Positions 31,994 to 34,543 of a stretch of DNA of 34,543 nt are shown one piece after another. Position 1 is the first letter of the stretch. Every line of letters starts with the position of its first letter. The DNA is from Acidimicrobiaceae bacterium (GTDB taxonomy: Bacteria > Actinomycetota > Acidimicrobiia > Acidimicrobiales > RAAP-2), in NCBI GenBank assembly GCA_003133545.1, contig PKYA01000081.1, positions 22,106-56,648 on the forward strand, written 5' to 3'. The notes below the pieces were generated by a model. That model was not told where the DNA came from. It made no database searches and saw only the letters and a program-made list of their open reading frames with translations. Both the position numbers and the translations under genes were made by a program.

Positions 31994-33424
31994 ATGACCG
32001 AGCCCTGGTTGGACGACGCCTGCAGCCTGGTGGACGCCTTTCGCGCCCGACGGGTTTCGCCCGCGGAGGTGCTCGACGCCTGCATCGACGCCATCGCCTC
32101 GTCCCCCCTGAACGCGTTCAGCCACACCGACTTCGATCAAGCCCGCCAGGCGGCCCTTGCGGCGGACGTCACGCTCCCCTTCGGCGGGGTCCCGTTCGGG
32201 GTCAAGGAGCTCGAGTCGACCGTGCGGTGGCCCTACACCGAGGCCTCGCTGATCTTCAAGGACCGGATGGCGGATCACGACGACACGTTGGTCGCCCGCC
32301 TGCGGGCGACCGGTGCTGTGCTGGCGGCCCAGACGACGTCGAGCGAGTTTGGGGGCATCAACTGCACCTCGACTGTGCTGCACGGCACGACGAGGAACCC
32401 GTGGAACCCCGAGCGCACGCCGGGTGGTTCCTCGGGGGGCTCAGCCGCGGCGGTGGCCGGCGGCCTTCTCCCCATCGCCACGGGAAGTGACGGCGGGGGT
32501 TCGATCCGGATTCCGGCGGGATTCAGCGGGCTCTTCGGGTTGAAGGCCACCTACGGTCGGATTCCCATGGGGCCGTTCGCCGGCATGTCGTCGCTGACCT
32601 CGGTCAAGGGCTGCCTCACCCGTTCGGTGCGCGACACGGCGCGTTTCTTCGATGCCTGCAACGGGTTCGATCAGCGCGATCCGCTGAGCCTGCCCGCAGT
32701 CGGGGGGTGGGAGGCCGCGCTCGGAAGTCACGACGTGGCGGGGATGACCGTCGCCATCATCCCGGACCTCGAGACGGCCCGTGTGCGGACCGAAGTTGCG
32801 GATCAGGTGGCGGCGGCCGCGGAGGCACTGGCCGGGGCCGCTGGTCTCCGGGTCGTGGTCGTGCACCCGAAGCTTCCTCCCCTGCGCGGGCAGTGGGCCA
32901 TGGCGGGCCAGGTCGGCTTGAGGGCCGGCCTGGGGAGCGCCTACCCGGCGCGCGCCGAAGATCTCTCTCCCGAAATGCGCATGGGCCTCGAGGGGGCGAT
33001 GCAGCGGTACACGCTGGAGAAGGCGGCGTCCATCGAGTCCTATCGGCGCCAGCTCAATGAAGCCATGGCCGATCTCTTCGAGGAGGCTGACTTCGTCATG
33101 TGCTCCAGCAACCCCGACGTGGCCTTTGCGGCGGAGGGACCCCCGCCGTCGACCATTCCGGGGGCGGACCTCATCCATGAGATCGGGTTCTCCCGAGCCA
33201 TCATGAACAACGCGGCGTTGACGGCACCGTCGAACCTCAACGGCAGCCCCGCCATGAGCATCCCGGCCGGGCTGGTCGACGGTCTGCCCGTCGGACTGCA
33301 GGTGCTCGCCGCGCACCATCGCGAGCAGCTCTTGTTGGACCTTGCCCTGGTGGCTGAGCGCGCGCTGTCCTGGCCCAAGGTGGCTCCGGGCTCTCCGCAC
33401 CGGTCATCGGTGCTCGCCCCGTAG
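31994..33424 (+). CDS. Amidase-signature family hydrolase
   Basis: 476 residues from the ATG at 31994. Ser-cisSer-Lys triad visible: Lys71 in FGVKELES, Ser147 in TPGGSSGGSAAAVA and nucleophile Ser170 in GSDGGGSIRIPA. The C-terminus has the family's NLNGSPAMSIPAGL and LPVGLQVLA. The family hydrolyses carbon-nitrogen amide bonds of varied substrates. GatA is less likely because no gatB or gatC is nearby and the region after the signature is divergent. An in-frame upstream extension (from 31928) has no support. Confidence 0.92.
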   Translation: MTEPWLDDACSLVDAFRARRVSPAEVLDACIDAIASSPLNAFSHTDFDQARQAALAADVTLPFGGVPFGVKELESTVRWPYTEASLIFKDRMADHDDTLVARLRATGAVLAAQTTSSEFGGINCTSTVLHGTTRNPWNPERTPGGSSGGSAAAVAGGLLPIATGSDGGGSIRIPAGFSGLFGLKATYGRIPMGPFAGMSSLTSVKGCLTRSVRDTARFFDACNGFDQRDPLSLPAVGGWEAALGSHDVAGMTVAIIPDLETARVRTEVADQVAAAAEALAGAAGLRVVVVHPKLPPLRGQWAMAGQVGLRAGLGSAYPARAEDLSPEMRMGLEGAMQRYTLEKAASIESYRRQLNEAMADLFEEADFVMCSSNPDVAFAAEGPPPSTIPGADLIHEIGFSRAIMNNAALTAPSNLNGSPAMSIPAGLVDGLPVGLQVLAAHHREQLLLDLALVAERALSWPKVAPGSPHRSSVLAP

Positions 33425-33566
33425 TCCGGCGTCCCGCCAAGGAGCGGCGCCGCCGTATTCTTGCGGTACACGATCGCATTGGTGCCACGGATCGTGTGGG
33501 TGCTCCAGGCTGCTGTGTCAGTGTGCGGTCCGGCGCATGCGGCGCGGTAGCTGCAGGGCGCAGTTC

Positions 33567-33575
33567 TGCTATGCT
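33567..33575 (+). promoter_or_regulatory. Possible extended -10 promoter of the helicase gene
   Basis: TGC-TATGCT, an extended -10 element, about 27 bp before the GTG and 84 bp before the first plausible ATC start of the helicase. No good -35 is seen. Weak support on its own. The rest of 33425-33601 holds no gene that I can support. Confidence 0.3.
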
Positions 33576-33601
33576 TTCTGTTGCCGCTGCGCAATCGTGC
33601 C

Positions 33602-34543
33602 GTGGGGCCCGTTCGAAACTTCATTCGAGTAGGCCATTTCTCACTCGACTGGAGTTCCATCATCTCTTCCTTTCTCGATCTTGGCGTGTCCGCGGATATG
33701 GACGCGCGATTGGAGAAGCTCGGCATCACTCGCCCGCTTCCCATTCAGACCGCCACCATTCCCGCCGCGATGGGCGGGCGCGACATCTGTGGCAAGGCAC
33801 CTACCGGCTCGGGGAAGACCCTGGCCTTCGGGCTGCCCATTGTGGCCAACATCACCCAGTCGCGCCCGCGTCGGCCGCGAGCGCTCATCCTCGTACCCAC
33901 GCGTGAGCTCGCGTCGCAGGTGCAGGCCGTGCTGGGTTCCCTTATGGGGCGTGAGAGCCAGCGGGTGGTATCCATTTTCGGGGGGACCGGGTACCGCGAC
34001 CAATGCCGCGCGCTGCAGAGGGGCGTCAACATCGTGGTGGCCTGTCCCGGGCGACTGGAGGATCTCATCGAGCGGGGTGATCTCCGCCTCGACGACGTCA
34101 CCACAGTCGTGCTCGACGAAGCGGACCGCATGTCGGACATGGGCTTCCTTCCGGCCGTGCGACGCCTTTTGGACCAGACCGCGCCCCAGCGTCAAGTTCT
34201 GCTCTTCTCGGCGACCATCGGCCGCGAGGTCGAAGCCATCATTCGCAGCTATCAACACGACCCGATCCGGGTCGACATCGAGGCCGACGAGGACGAGAAG
34301 AGCGACGTCACCCATCACTTCTGGAAGGTCGATCGGGCCGAACGCGTGGAGATCACGGCCAATCTCGTCTCTGAGCACGGCCAGGCGTTCGTGTTCTGTC
34401 GTACCAAGAGGGGTGCCGACAGAGTGGTCAAGCAATTGCAGGCGAAGGGTGTCCGCGCCGTGCCGATGCACGGCGATCGCACCCAGGGCCAGCGCGAGCG
34501 CGCGCTCGAATCGTTCTCCAAGGGCAAGGCCGACGCGCTCGTC
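33602..34543 (+). CDS. DEAD-box RNA helicase, partial (right edge)
   Basis: ATP-dependent RNA helicase cut off by the window end. Motifs in order: Q motif with the upstream aromatic Phe24 (FLDLGVSAD) and GITRPLPIQ; Walker A APTGSGKT; PTRELA; GG; CPGRLEDLI; DEAD in VVLDEADRMSDMGF; SAT; then FVFCRTKRGADRVV in the second RecA lobe. The first ATG (33698) would remove the Q-motif Phe, so translation must begin further upstream. The in-frame GTG at 33602 is taken as a conservative start but has no ribosome-binding site; GGAG at 33651 precedes two ATC codons (33659, 33662), a possible non-standard start. The frame is closed by a TAG at 33548. Confidence 0.88.
   Translation, partial: MGPVRNFIRVGHFSLDWSSIISSFLDLGVSADMDARLEKLGITRPLPIQTATIPAAMGGRDICGKAPTGSGKTLAFGLPIVANITQSRPRRPRALILVPTRELASQVQAVLGSLMGRESQRVVSIFGGTGYRDQCRALQRGVNIVVACPGRLEDLIERGDLRLDDVTTVVLDEADRMSDMGFLPAVRRLLDQTAPQRQVLLFSATIGREVEAIIRSYQHDPIRVDIEADEDEKSDVTHHFWKVDRAERVEITANLVSEHGQAFVFCRTKRGADRVVKQLQAKGVRAVPMHGDRTQGQRERALESFSKGKADALV

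Noticed and set aside
30259-32127. 622-codon open frame antisense to exonuclease III and overlapping the aldolase-like gene
   Set aside because: Crosses several real genes and has no coherent domain.
33481-33600. Possible tRNA or structured RNA upstream of the helicase
   Set aside because: No cloverleaf, TTCRA loop or CCA end could be drawn; only an extended -10-like element is present.

Overview
The window is high-GC, densely packed DNA with many GTG starts, short ATGA/GTGA gene overlaps and several genes that look leaderless (a promoter abutting the start codon and no ribosome-binding site). Together with an SmtB-like/Zur-like regulator pair of the kind known from mycobacteria, this points to an actinobacterium. 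A soil or freshwater lineage such as the Acidimicrobiia would fit, but that is inference: there is no rRNA or other taxonomic marker. No tRNA, rRNA, CRISPR array, insertion sequence or phage gene was seen.

Layout: (1) 1-5110, minus strand: an oligopeptide/nickel-type (Dpp/Opp) ABC uptake operon in the order Tat-exported binding protein, two permeases, and a fused double ATPase that runs off the left edge. (2) 5307-6700: cytochrome P450 overlapped by its [3Fe-4S] ferredoxin. (3) 6916-8292: secreted alpha/beta hydrolase. (4) 8368-12558: a MerR-PP2C fusion protein with its own MerR-type promoter, divergent from a GH38 alpha-mannosidase; the mannosidase 3' end overlaps the antisense remnant of a GH78 rhamnosidase. 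(5) 12740-14176: an orphan type-I periplasmic binding protein. (6) 14210-19659: a zinc-homeostasis island. On the minus strand lie an SmtB-type ArsR sensor with an intact alpha-5 metal site, a 98-residue histidine-rich two-repeat protein and a Fur/Zur regulator. On the plus strand lie a ZnuA-like lipoprotein, ZnuC, two different ABC-3 permeases and an MntP-like exporter. (7) 19745-22809: small genes, namely a membrane protein, a YjbR/MmcQ protein, a frameshifted methyltransferase, a DUF1772-like membrane protein, CutA and a zinc-ribbon protein. (8) 23219-27990: a branched-chain-amino-acid-type ABC importer compressed into three genes (binding protein, LivH-LivM fusion, LivG-LivF fusion). (9) 28173-29218: a membrane protein with duplicated ExxE motifs plus a small membrane partner. 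(10) 29262-34543: an exported protein of unknown function, exonuclease III, a D-threonine-aldolase-like enzyme, an amidase-signature enzyme, and a DEAD-box helicase cut by the right edge.

Functionally the window is dominated by uptake (three ABC systems and one orphan binding protein) and by divalent-metal handling (the zinc island, CutA, the ExxE membrane protein). The zinc island is the most coherent system. A high-zinc sensor (SmtB type) and a low-zinc controller (Zur type) are co-transcribed around a His-rich protein that may replace the His-rich loop missing from the neighbouring ZnuA. The least conventional single gene is the MerR-PP2C fusion, which would couple a DNA-binding domain to a Ser/Thr phosphatase. 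A 19-bp-spaced promoter with a palindrome in the spacer suggests that it controls itself.
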